Assembly: GCA_002315375.1 (NCBI GenBank)
Contig: DCHR01000004.1
Span: 1 to 24,422 of the forward strand
Reading direction: 5' to 3'
DNA: 24,422 bases
Source: Treponema sp. UBA1747
Lineage (GTDB): Bacteria > Spirochaetota > Spirochaetia > Treponematales > Treponemataceae
The position numbers and the translations under genes were made by a program. This document shows, one piece after another, positions 7,152-14,005 of this stretch (the stretch's first letter is position 1; every line of letters starts with the position of its first letter). The notes below the pieces were generated by a model. The model saw nothing but the letters and a program-made list of their open reading frames with translations. It was not told the origin of the DNA and searched no databases.

Positions 7152-8477
7152 ATGAAAAAAACAACTTCGCTCACTGCTGCATTTCTTGCAGCAAGCCTTA
7201 TGGCTTTCATGGCTTTGACCGGTTGTGCTTCTTCAGAAAAAAATACTCCTGCAGAGGAGCCTAAAGTTGAAGAAACAAAACCTGTTGAAGAAACCAAACC
7301 GGCTGCTCCTGCAAAGAGCACAAACCCGCTCAACATTTCTGATGAAACTTATGCTTTCATGATGGAAAAATCAATTGTTGAACAGGGAAACAATTTCCGC
7401 GTAAAAAAATTCCTGGAAAAAATCAGATCGGGAGAAATGGTTTACGTTGCCTGTATTGGGGGCTCTGTTACAGAAGGTGCAGGTCCTGCAAACTTCAAAG
7501 ACGGATATGCTTACCAGTTCTCAAAAGCCCTGAGAGAAACATACTGCCCCGCCGGTGCCACAAATATAACTTTTGACGGAGCAGGTCTTTCTGGAACTTC
7601 AAGTCCTGTTGGCCTTGTTCGGTACGAACAGGATGTTGTAAATGTAATGGGACACACTCCTGATCTTCTGGTAATTGAATTTGCAGTAAATGACGGAAAT
7701 GAACCAACAAAACAGAGAGCTTTTGAACAGCTTATCCGTAATGTTCTTGAAGCAAATAATGATGCCGTTGTAATTGCACTTTATTCAGCTGCAAAATATC
7801 CAAACACACAGACTCAGATGAAGATGGTTGCAACTCACTATTCTATTCCTCAGATCAGTGTTCAGGATGCAGTCAACAACCGTCAGGGTGCATTTACTGA
7901 TGAACAGTATTACACCGACATCGTTCACCCTACAAAAGATGGTCATTCAATTATGAAGGATTGTCTGATGAACGTAATCGATATTGCAGACAAAGCAGAA
8001 GCCGATGAAGAAGTTCCTGTTCCTGCTGAATACAAAAAGCACCGCAACTTTGCCGGTTTCAAACAGATTCTTGAAGATAATGACGATGTAAAAATTTCAA
8101 GCGGAAGCTTCAACAGCAAAGACGGACAGACACAGGGGCTCAAGAAAACAAATAAAGGAGACTTCCCTAACAACTGGTACCATAAACCAGGAGCCGGAAA
8201 CGAAGCTTTCTCAATGGATATTAACTGTAAAAACCTGATTCTGGTTTACAAAGATTTTGGAAGCTGGGCAGGTGTTAAAGGTGGAAAAGCAGATATCTAT
8301 GTTGACGGTAAACTTGCAAAAACTGTAAACGGAAATACTGGAAGCGGCTGGAACAACTGTGTTGAAACAATTGTAATCGATACAGATGAAGCTGCACTCC
8401 ATACAATTCTTATCAAAATGGCAGAAGGCGATGAAGACAAAGCCTTCACAATTTGTGGAATGGGTTATTCAAAATAA
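7152..8477 (+). CDS. SGNH/GDSL hydrolase, predicted lipoprotein
   Basis: A 441-residue lipoprotein esterase. Residues 1-24 are a signal peptide ending in the lipobox LTGC, with Cys25 the predicted lipidated residue; an E/P/K-rich linker (about 28-57) follows. The catalytic blocks match the upstream gene: Ser105 in GGSVTEG, GLSGTSS (145-151), Asn180 in FAVND, and Asp256-His259 in DIVHP. The C-terminal beta-sandwich (about 300-441) has NCKNLILVYKDFG, then ADIYVDG, and ends FTICGMGYSK, close to the end of its paralog. It lacks the paralog's N-terminal domain. It would act outside the cytoplasm, tethered to a membrane, on an acylated carbohydrate; the substrate is inferred. AAAGGA sits 10 bases before the ATG. 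Its 3' end overlaps the convergent GNAT gene by 13 bases. Confidence 0.88.
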   Translation: MKKTTSLTAAFLAASLMAFMALTGCASSEKNTPAEEPKVEETKPVEETKPAAPAKSTNPLNISDETYAFMMEKSIVEQGNNFRVKKFLEKIRSGEMVYVACIGGSVTEGAGPANFKDGYAYQFSKALRETYCPAGATNITFDGAGLSGTSSPVGLVRYEQDVVNVMGHTPDLLVIEFAVNDGNEPTKQRAFEQLIRNVLEANNDAVVIALYSAAKYPNTQTQMKMVATHYSIPQISVQDAVNNRQGAFTDEQYYTDIVHPTKDGHSIMKDCLMNVIDIADKAEADEEVPVPAEYKKHRNFAGFKQILEDNDDVKISSGSFNSKDGQTQGLKKTNKGDFPNNWYHKPGAGNEAFSMDINCKNLILVYKDFGSWAGVKGGKADIYVDGKLAKTVNGNTGSGWNNCVETIVIDTDEAALHTILIKMAEGDEDKAFTICGMGYSK

Positions 8478-9352
8478 GTAATCTGAAATTCACCGGACTT
8501 TTTGAAGTCCAGTTTTTCATATAATCCTAAGGCCGGAAGATTCTTCTTTTTTACAAAGAGGACACACTTCCGGCCTGTTTTATTTATGCGCCGGCAAAGC
8601 GTAGAAAGCAGACAGAGAGAATACCCGTTTCTCCTGTAAAGCGGATCAGTATAAACTCCGCCAATCTGAACACAATTCCAGCCGATTGCATTTGAATTTA
8701 CTTTGGATACAAATTTCCCGTCGCTTTCAATTGCAAATACTTTCTGATTTTTTAAAATCGATTTCAGATTGGAACGGACATAAAGCTCTGTTGTTTTTTT
8801 TCCGGGTGGAATCACTTCTTCTTTTAGATATTGATATTGAAGGTCATATAAATCTTCTGCGTGATCTGGTTTGCAGCAGACAATTTCTTCACCCATACAA
8901 AGCAATGAAGCCGGCGGTGGCAATGCATAATCATCTTCTTTCGTCATAAGAAAATATTCATTTGTATAATAGGCTTTCTGACCTTTTTTTTGAAACAAAC
9001 TTACCAGAAGCTCCGAAGCCCTTTTTTCTCCGTCAACACAGGAAATCTTTCGGGTTGAGTCGGAGGAACAAAAACCACAGGTTTCCAGAAGCCAGAAGAA
9101 AGCCTTTTCAAATGCTTCATTTTCTTTTTGATAAAAGGGAAGACAATGTGTCACACTTAAATCCAGATGAACAACACCCCAGATATCTTCCGGTGAAAAT
9201 CCATCCTTCGAATCAGACTCTTTCAAAAACACAAAAATATTTTTTTCTTCCCTACGTACAAGAGAGCATAAAGAAACACATAAATGTTCATATTTTTGAA
9301 GAAATTCCTGAATAAGGTCTGAATTGATGGTGTCTGCGGCCTGGACTCTCAT
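8465..9352 (-). CDS. GNAT-family N-acetyltransferase
   Basis: A 295-residue protein with a C-terminal GNAT fold. Beta-4 and the acetyl-CoA loop are visible as IGGVYTDPLYRRNGYS, a variant of the R-x-x-G-x-G/A motif, followed by CVLFVKKKNLPALGLYEKLDFKKSGEF, the usual beta-5 and C-terminal part of the family. The N-terminal half (about 1-150) may be a second, degenerate GNAT domain, since the length is about double a single domain. The acceptor is unknown. The start ATG has no Shine-Dalgarno; a TAAAAT hexamer (9359-9364, minus strand) lies 6 bases upstream, so the transcript may be leaderless. It is divergent from glmS and convergent with the SGNH pair, so it stands alone. A coincidental protein acetylation role cannot be excluded. 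Confidence 0.78.
   Translation of the reverse strand: MRVQAADTINSDLIQEFLQKYEHLCVSLCSLVRREEKNIFVFLKESDSKDGFSPEDIWGVVHLDLSVTHCLPFYQKENEAFEKAFFWLLETCGFCSSDSTRKISCVDGEKRASELLVSLFQKKGQKAYYTNEYFLMTKEDDYALPPPASLLCMGEEIVCCKPDHAEDLYDLQYQYLKEEVIPPGKKTTELYVRSNLKSILKNQKVFAIESDGKFVSKVNSNAIGWNCVQIGGVYTDPLYRRNGYSLCLLSTLCRRINKTGRKCVLFVKKKNLPALGLYEKLDFKKSGEFQITYFE
8492..8517 (+). terminator. Intrinsic terminator inside the convergent gene
   Basis: GGACTT (8495-8500), loop TTTG, AAGTCC (8505-8510), then a T run at 8513-8517. It lies just after the second hydrolase and within the coding sequence of the minus-strand acetyltransferase, so the same bases encode protein on one strand and end transcription on the other. 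Confidence 0.6.
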
Positions 9353-9398
9353 ATCTATATTTTACAGATAAAACAAAAACTGATAAACTATAAGATAG

Positions 9399-9425
9399 TC
9401 CGACGTGCAGTGGAGAGCTGCCGGA
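9399..9425 (+). promoter_or_regulatory. Small hairpin in the glmS leader
   Basis: TCCG (9399-9402) pairs with CGGA (9422-9425), and GCAG (9407-9410) with CTGC (9418-9421), with ACGT bulged on one side. It lies between a possible -10 (TATAAG, 9389-9394) and the ribosome binding site. It does not resemble the glmS ribozyme. The helices are short, so this is tentative. Confidence 0.3.
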
Positions 9426-9455
9426 ATCGGATACAATTTTAAAAAGGAACATTAT

Positions 9456-11300
9456 ATGTGCGGAATTGTTGGTTATGTTGGAAATAAAATGGCTGATCAG
9501 GTTCTTATCAACGGACTGAAAAAGCTTGAATATCGCGGTTATGATTCATCAGGAATTGCTGTTATGGACGGAGAAAATATTCTGGTTCGCAAAGCAAAAG
9601 GAGCTTTAAAATTCCTGGAAGAAATGATTGCAAAAGAAACTGTTCGCGGAAGTCTTGGAATCGGGCACACCCGCTGGGCCACTCACGGCGAACCAAATGA
9701 TATCAATGCACATCCTCATACAAATAAATCAGGAACTATTGCTGTTGTTCACAACGGAATTATTGAAAACTATGCTGACCTTAAGGAATGGCTTCAGAGT
9801 CAGGGCTATGTTTTCAAAAGCCAGACAGATACAGAAGTAATTGCTCACCTTATGGACTACTACTACAAAAAGGACGGCGACCTTTTCCAGGCCCTGCTGG
9901 ATACTCTTCCACGCCTGGAAGGTTCTTACGCACTGGGTGTAGTTTGCAAAGATTATCCTGACCGCCTGCTCTGTGCCCGCAAAGAAAGTCCTCTTGTTGT
10001 AGGACTTGGAAAAGGCGAAAACTTTATTGCATCCGATGTTCCTGCCCTGCTTGAACATACACGTGATGTTTACTACCTGGGCGAAAAAGAAATCGGTGTT
10101 CTTTACACAGACCATGTTGATCTGTACAACTTTGAAGGAATCAGAATCAGCAAGGAAGTAAGCCATGTTGAATGGGATATCGATGCCGCAGAAAAAAACG
10201 GATACCCACACTTCATGCTGAAAGAAATTCATGAACAGCCAAAAGCCCTTACAGATACAATGCGTCCCCGCATCGTAAAAGATGATTCCGGAAAACCTGT
10301 TGATGTAAACTTTGAAGAAATGAAAGCTGACAACGCATGGAAAACTGCAAAGCGCGTTGTAATCACTGCATGTGGTACTGCTTATCATGCCGGTGTTGTT
10401 GCAAAATATGCTTTTGAAAAACTGGCACGTTTGAACGTTGATGTTGATGTAGCTTCAGAATTCCGCTATCGCGACCCGATTCTGAACAAAGACGATATTT
10501 TCATCGTAATCAGCCAGTCAGGCGAAACTGCAGACACACTTATGGCAATGCGCCTGGCAAAAAAACAGGGACTGAAAGTAATTGCCATTACAAACGTTGT
10601 TGGTTCGACAGTTAGCCGCGAAGCTGACGAAGTAATCTACACCTGGGCTGGTCCTGAAATCGCAGTTGCTTCTACAAAAGCCTACACAACTCAGCTTATG
10701 TGCCTTTACCTTCTGGCAGTTAAAGCCGGTAAAGAGCGTGGTTTCCTTTCTGATGAAAAAGTAACTGAGATTCTTACAGAACTGGAAAGTGTTCCTGGAA
10801 AAGTTTCTGAAATCCTGGAAACAAAAGACAAGATCCACACTTTTGCTTCAAAGCAGTATCTTAAAGACAAGATTTTCTACATTGGCCGTCAGTTCGACAG
10901 CGCAACAAGTCTGGAGAGTGCCCTGAAACTGAAGGAAGTTTCTTACATGCATTCTGAAGCCTTTGCTGCCGGGGAACTGAAACACGGACCAATTGCCCTT
11001 ATTGATACAAAAACTCTGGTTGTGGCTATTGCTTCTGAACCTGAACTTTATGATAAAATCGGATCAAACATCGTTGAGGTTCGCAGCCGCGGTGCTTCAA
11101 CTCTGGTAATCACTCAGGACAATGGCGATGCCTTTGCCGGAAAGGTTGATGAAACCTTCCAGATTCCGATGATCTCGAATGTTCTGGCTTCCCTTACAAC
11201 AGTTATCCCGGCCCAGCTTTTTGCCTACTACTGCGCAATACTGAAAGGCTATGATCCTGACAAACCAAGAAACCTGGCAAAATCAGTAACTGTAGAGTAA
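9456..11300 (+). CDS. glmS: Glutamine-fructose-6-phosphate aminotransferase (isomerizing)
   Basis: Makes glucosamine-6-phosphate from fructose-6-phosphate and glutamine, the first committed step to UDP-GlcNAc and peptidoglycan. I chose the ATG at 9456, not the in-frame ATG 51 bases upstream, because family members start MCGIVGYVG with Cys2 as the glutaminase nucleophile, and AAAAAGGA sits about 8 bases before it. The product is 614 residues, near the usual 609. The N-terminal amidotransferase domain shows GHTRWATHGEP, NAHPH and VHNGIIENY. Two SIS domains follow, with ACGTAYHAG and SQSGETADT in the first and a second ending in EAFAAGELKHGPIALID. The invariant C-terminus is KPRNLAKSVTVE. It is flanked by a divergent gene and an unusual terminator, so it is probably monocistronic. 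Confidence 0.98.
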   Translation: MCGIVGYVGNKMADQVLINGLKKLEYRGYDSSGIAVMDGENILVRKAKGALKFLEEMIAKETVRGSLGIGHTRWATHGEPNDINAHPHTNKSGTIAVVHNGIIENYADLKEWLQSQGYVFKSQTDTEVIAHLMDYYYKKDGDLFQALLDTLPRLEGSYALGVVCKDYPDRLLCARKESPLVVGLGKGENFIASDVPALLEHTRDVYYLGEKEIGVLYTDHVDLYNFEGIRISKEVSHVEWDIDAAEKNGYPHFMLKEIHEQPKALTDTMRPRIVKDDSGKPVDVNFEEMKADNAWKTAKRVVITACGTAYHAGVVAKYAFEKLARLNVDVDVASEFRYRDPILNKDDIFIVISQSGETADTLMAMRLAKKQGLKVIAITNVVGSTVSREADEVIYTWAGPEIAVASTKAYTTQLMCLYLLAVKAGKERGFLSDEKVTEILTELESVPGKVSEILETKDKIHTFASKQYLKDKIFYIGRQFDSATSLESALKLKEVSYMHSEAFAAGELKHGPIALIDTKTLVVAIASEPELYDKIGSNIVEVRSRGASTLVITQDNGDAFAGKVDETFQIPMISNVLASLTTVIPAQLFAYYCAILKGYDPDKPRNLAKSVTVE

Positions 11301-11320
11301 ATCTGAATAAAACTGAACCT

Positions 11321-11433
11321 AAAAAACCGCTTTCAGCGAGTTTATGTCTGGCGCTCAAGTCCTGTGCTCGTCGCACTTCGTGCTTCCTCGTGCGGAATGA
11401 GCGCCATCCATAATTCGCTTAAGCGGTTTTTTT
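11321..11433 (+). terminator. Elongated hairpin terminator of glmS with repeat-like core
   Basis: AAAAAACCGCTT (11321-11332) pairs with AAGCGGTTTTTT (11421-11432), the classic stem and T run. The pairing continues inward with small bulges through AGCGA/TCGCT and TTATG/CATAA to TGGCGCTC (11349-11356) with GAGCGCCA (11399-11406). The arms are thus about 35 bases long. The loop of about 42 bases is GC-rich, with GCACTTCGTGC and the CGCAC/GTGCG pair, and loosely resembles the core of element A. It reads as a terminator lengthened by, or derived from, a repeat. Confidence 0.8.
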
Positions 11434-11542
11434 ATTTATTTTTTATTCAACTTTATTCAAATCAAGACAGAATCAAATACCGCTACATAACCCTTTTTTT
11501 TCTTCGCGTTTCCACAAAAGGAATGGCATCGCAAAAGAGCAT

Positions 11543-11588
11543 AAAAAAGCCGGCCTCCACAGAAGATTTTCTTCCAGAACAGCCGGCT
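11543..11588 (-). terminator. Intrinsic terminator of the ettA/tRNA-binding unit
   Basis: Read on the minus strand, AGCCGGC pairs with GCCGGCT (11582-11588 and 11548-11554) and is followed by TTTTTT. An inner helix, GAAGA/TCTTC, stacks within the loop. It lies about 50 bases beyond the stop of the minus-strand gene at 11640. Confidence 0.82.
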
Positions 11589-11603
11589 ATCTTATTACAT
11601 TAC

Positions 11604-11638
11604 ATATTGTGTATTATGCATTGTATATTGTGAATTAT
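11604..11638. repeat. Short AT-rich direct repeat
   Basis: ATATTGTGTATTAT (11604-11617) and ATATTGTGAATTAT (11625-11638) differ at one position, with a period of 21 bases. This fills the remaining spacer between the two terminators and the stop at 11640. No function is apparent. With those terminators it accounts for the gene-free stretch 11301-11639. Confidence 0.45.
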
Positions 11639-11639
11639 C

Positions 11640-12176
11640 TTAGCCTACTTCCCCATTCACATAAGTGTGAGCAATGATGTTTTTACCGTCGCCCACAAGT
11701 TTCTTGCCTTCAATTTCAACGAAGCCGTCTTTTGTATAAAGTGGCAGGCTGAAGAACTTGTCTGCTTTTACGTAGCAGAATGTGTCTACATCAGCGGGAA
11801 CTTCATATCCTTCCGGTTCCAGAATTGTTCCCACAGGAATGTCATCGGCAAAAAGAACTTCACAGGTTTCGTGTTCTTCGTCACCTGCCTGGCTTGCTGC
11901 AAGGAGCATTCCGTTTGAACGTACGCCGCGGAAGTTTGCAGGCTTCAGGTTGTAAACCAGAATAATGTTGTGATTCAACAGTTCTTCAGGTTTGTAATAT
12001 GGAACGATTGAACTTACAATCTGACGTGGTTCTTCGTCGCCGCAATCCAGGCTCAGAATGTAGAGCATTGGTCCTTCCGGATGCTGTTCTACTTTCACGA
12101 TCTTCGAAACCTTCAGTACAACGCGCAGGTTGAACTGTTCAAGGATTGGTAATTTATTGATTTCTTCAGGACTCAT
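11640..12176 (-). CDS. Stand-alone tRNA-binding (MetRS beta/EMAPII-like) OB-fold protein
   Basis: A 178-residue protein consisting of a tRNA-binding OB-fold (about 12-118) and a C-terminal extension. The family signature is NLKPANFRGVRSNGMLLAAS, and the fold opens with FNLRVVLKVSKIVKVEQHPEG. The same domain forms the C-terminus of many methionyl-tRNA synthetases, the separate beta subunit in some bacteria, and human EMAPII. The extension (FADDIPVGTILEPEGYEV onward) resembles the extra half of the EMAPII/TyrRS-like group, making it longer than the minimal domain of about 110 residues. It probably binds tRNA non-specifically in the cytoplasm, perhaps helping MetRS. A strong AAAGGAG precedes the ATG. 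It lies 14 bases after ettA on the same strand, so the two are co-transcribed, and a terminator follows. Confidence 0.85.
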   Translation of the reverse strand: MSPEEINKLPILEQFNLRVVLKVSKIVKVEQHPEGPMLYILSLDCGDEEPRQIVSSIVPYYKPEELLNHNIILVYNLKPANFRGVRSNGMLLAASQAGDEEHETCEVLFADDIPVGTILEPEGYEVPADVDTFCYVKADKFFSLPLYTKDGFVEIEGKKLVGDGKNIIAHTYVNGEVG

Positions 12177-12190
12177 TATTTTCTCCTTTT

Positions 12191-13951
12191 TTAACGGGTA
12201 AGCTTTCTGTATACTGTGCGTTTTGGAACGCCTACATCTTCACCGAATTCTTTCATCTTCCATTCAGCATATTCAGACCAGTTTCCTTCGTAGAAGCGCA
12301 CTGTTGAATTGTTTTCGAATGCCAGGATGTGTGTACAGATACGGTCCAGGAACCAGCGGTCATGGGAAACTACCATGGCACAACCGGCAAAGTCTTCAAG
12401 GGCGTCTTCCAGGGCGCGTACTGTCTGAACGTCCAGGTCGTTTGTAGGTTCGTCGAACAAAAGTACGTTTCCGCTTTCCTGAAGCATAAGTCCCAGGTTC
12501 AGGCGGTTTCTTTCACCACCGGAAAGAACTGCTACTTTTTTGTTCTGGTCGGCACTTCCAAAGTTGAACCAGCCACAGTATGCGTGAGCATTAACTTCGC
12601 GAACACCGCCTTCAAGAGGACGTCCCTTTTCATCTACTGCACCAAGCTTAATCAGGTCTGATCCGCCTGAAAGTGTTTCGTAGATTGTTTTGTTTTCATC
12701 AAGATTTGAACGGAGCTGGTCAACGTAAACCAGTTTTACTGTCTGACCGATTTTAATTGTACCTGCATCAGGAAGTTCGCCTGTTCCACCCATTCCTTTG
12801 TTGGCTTCTGTTTTTGAAGCGGCTTCTACAATCATTTTGAAGAGAGTTGTTTTACCGGCACCGTTAGGTCCGACAATACCAACAACAGCACCTGCTGGAA
12901 TATGAACATCCAGGTTTTCAAAGAGCAGTTTGTCGCCGAAAGATTTTGTAAGTCCTTCAATATCGATTACCTGTCCGCCAAGACGTGGACCTGCAGGAAT
13001 AGAAATCTGTGTGTCTTTCAGCTGGACTTTTCCGCCCTGAGACATAAGTTCGTTGTAGCGGGTAATGTGTTCCTTATGCTTTGCCTGGCGTCCTTTTGCG
13101 CCCATGTGAATCCATTCCAATTCGCGGGCAATGTCTTTCTGACGCTGAGTTTCGCCTTTTGCTTCCTGAGCAAGACGGGCATTTTTCTGTTCAAGCCATG
13201 AAGAATAGTTACCTTTGAAAGGATATCCTTCACCGCGGTCCAGTTCCAGAATCCATTCTGCAACGTTATCCAGGAAGTAACGGTCATGGGTTACAGCAAT
13301 AATCGTACCGGCGTAATCGTGGAGATGTTTTTCAAGCCATGCAACAGTTTCTGCATCCAGGTGGTTAGTAGGTTCGTCCAGAAGAAGAATGTCAGGTTTC
13401 TGAAGAAGAAGGCGGCACAGAGCAACACGGCGGCGTTCACCTCCGGAAAGTACGTCTACAACCTGATCCTGTGGAGGACAGCGCAAAGCTTCCATTGCAA
13501 GTTCCAGATTTGCATCCAGGTTCCATGCATCGGCAGCATCCAGTTTTTCCTGGATTTCTGCCTGACGTGCACAAAGCTTGTCGAAGTCTGCATCCGGATC
13601 ACCGAAAGCTTCGTTTACCTGATCGAATTCTGCCAGAAGATCTGTAATAGGTTTTACGCCTTCCTTTACAATTTCGATAACTGTTTTTCCTGCTTCCAGT
13701 TCAGGTTCCTGTTCCAGGTAACCGATGGTGAATCCCGGTGCAATTGAAGTTTCACCTGTAAAATCTGTATCGCGTCCTGCAAGAATTTTAAAAAGAGAAG
13801 ATTTACCCGAACCGTTGGCACCTACAACACCAATCTTGGCGCCATAGTAATAAGAAATGCTTACGTCCTTAAGAACAACTTTTGTTCCGTAAGCACGGCT
13901 TACACGGTCCATAGTGTAAATAATCTTTTTGTCATCATATGTTTTAGCCAT
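12191..13951 (-). CDS. ettA: Energy-dependent translational throttle A (ABC-F ATPase)
   Basis: A soluble ABC-F protein that binds the ribosomal E site and gates entry into elongation according to ATP level. Two ABC cassettes are seen. The first has Walker A GANGSGKSS (about 44-52), signature LSGGERRR and Walker B LLLDEPTNHLD. The second has GPNGAGKTT, LSGGERNRLNLGLML and LFDEPTNDLD, then SHDRWFLDRICTHIL. The arm and linker with WIHMGAKGRQAKHK lie between them. The C-terminal GNWSEY...KRTVYRKL is typical of EttA rather than Uup or other ABC-F types. I use ATG 13951 because GGAG stands 6-7 bases upstream; a TTG 12 bases earlier overlaps that site. The product is 586 residues, against about 555 in E. 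coli, partly from inserts in cassette 2. A TATAAT at 13982-13987 (minus) could add a promoter. Confidence 0.95.
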   Translation of the reverse strand: MAKTYDDKKIIYTMDRVSRAYGTKVVLKDVSISYYYGAKIGVVGANGSGKSSLFKILAGRDTDFTGETSIAPGFTIGYLEQEPELEAGKTVIEIVKEGVKPITDLLAEFDQVNEAFGDPDADFDKLCARQAEIQEKLDAADAWNLDANLELAMEALRCPPQDQVVDVLSGGERRRVALCRLLLQKPDILLLDEPTNHLDAETVAWLEKHLHDYAGTIIAVTHDRYFLDNVAEWILELDRGEGYPFKGNYSSWLEQKNARLAQEAKGETQRQKDIARELEWIHMGAKGRQAKHKEHITRYNELMSQGGKVQLKDTQISIPAGPRLGGQVIDIEGLTKSFGDKLLFENLDVHIPAGAVVGIVGPNGAGKTTLFKMIVEAASKTEANKGMGGTGELPDAGTIKIGQTVKLVYVDQLRSNLDENKTIYETLSGGSDLIKLGAVDEKGRPLEGGVREVNAHAYCGWFNFGSADQNKKVAVLSGGERNRLNLGLMLQESGNVLLFDEPTNDLDVQTVRALEDALEDFAGCAMVVSHDRWFLDRICTHILAFENNSTVRFYEGNWSEYAEWKMKEFGEDVGVPKRTVYRKLTR

Positions 13952-14005
13952 TAATAACTCCAAATATTTTTATCGAGAATAATTATAAATGAAAGAAGGG
14001 TTTTA

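Noticed and set aside
9405..9455. In-frame upstream ATG that would add 17 residues to GlmS
   Set aside because: The enzyme needs Cys right after the initiator Met, and AAAAAGGA is placed for the ATG at 9456.
9353..9455. A glmS ribozyme in the glmS leader
   Set aside because: The leader is too short and shows only one small hairpin, with none of the ribozyme core I would expect.
9729..10388. A 219-codon minus-strand frame inside glmS
   Set aside because: It is antisense to strongly conserved GlmS codons and its translation has no domain or signal features.
11364..11633. An 89-codon open frame after glmS
   Set aside because: It lies across two terminator hairpins and the AT-rich repeat, with no ribosome binding site or recognisable protein.
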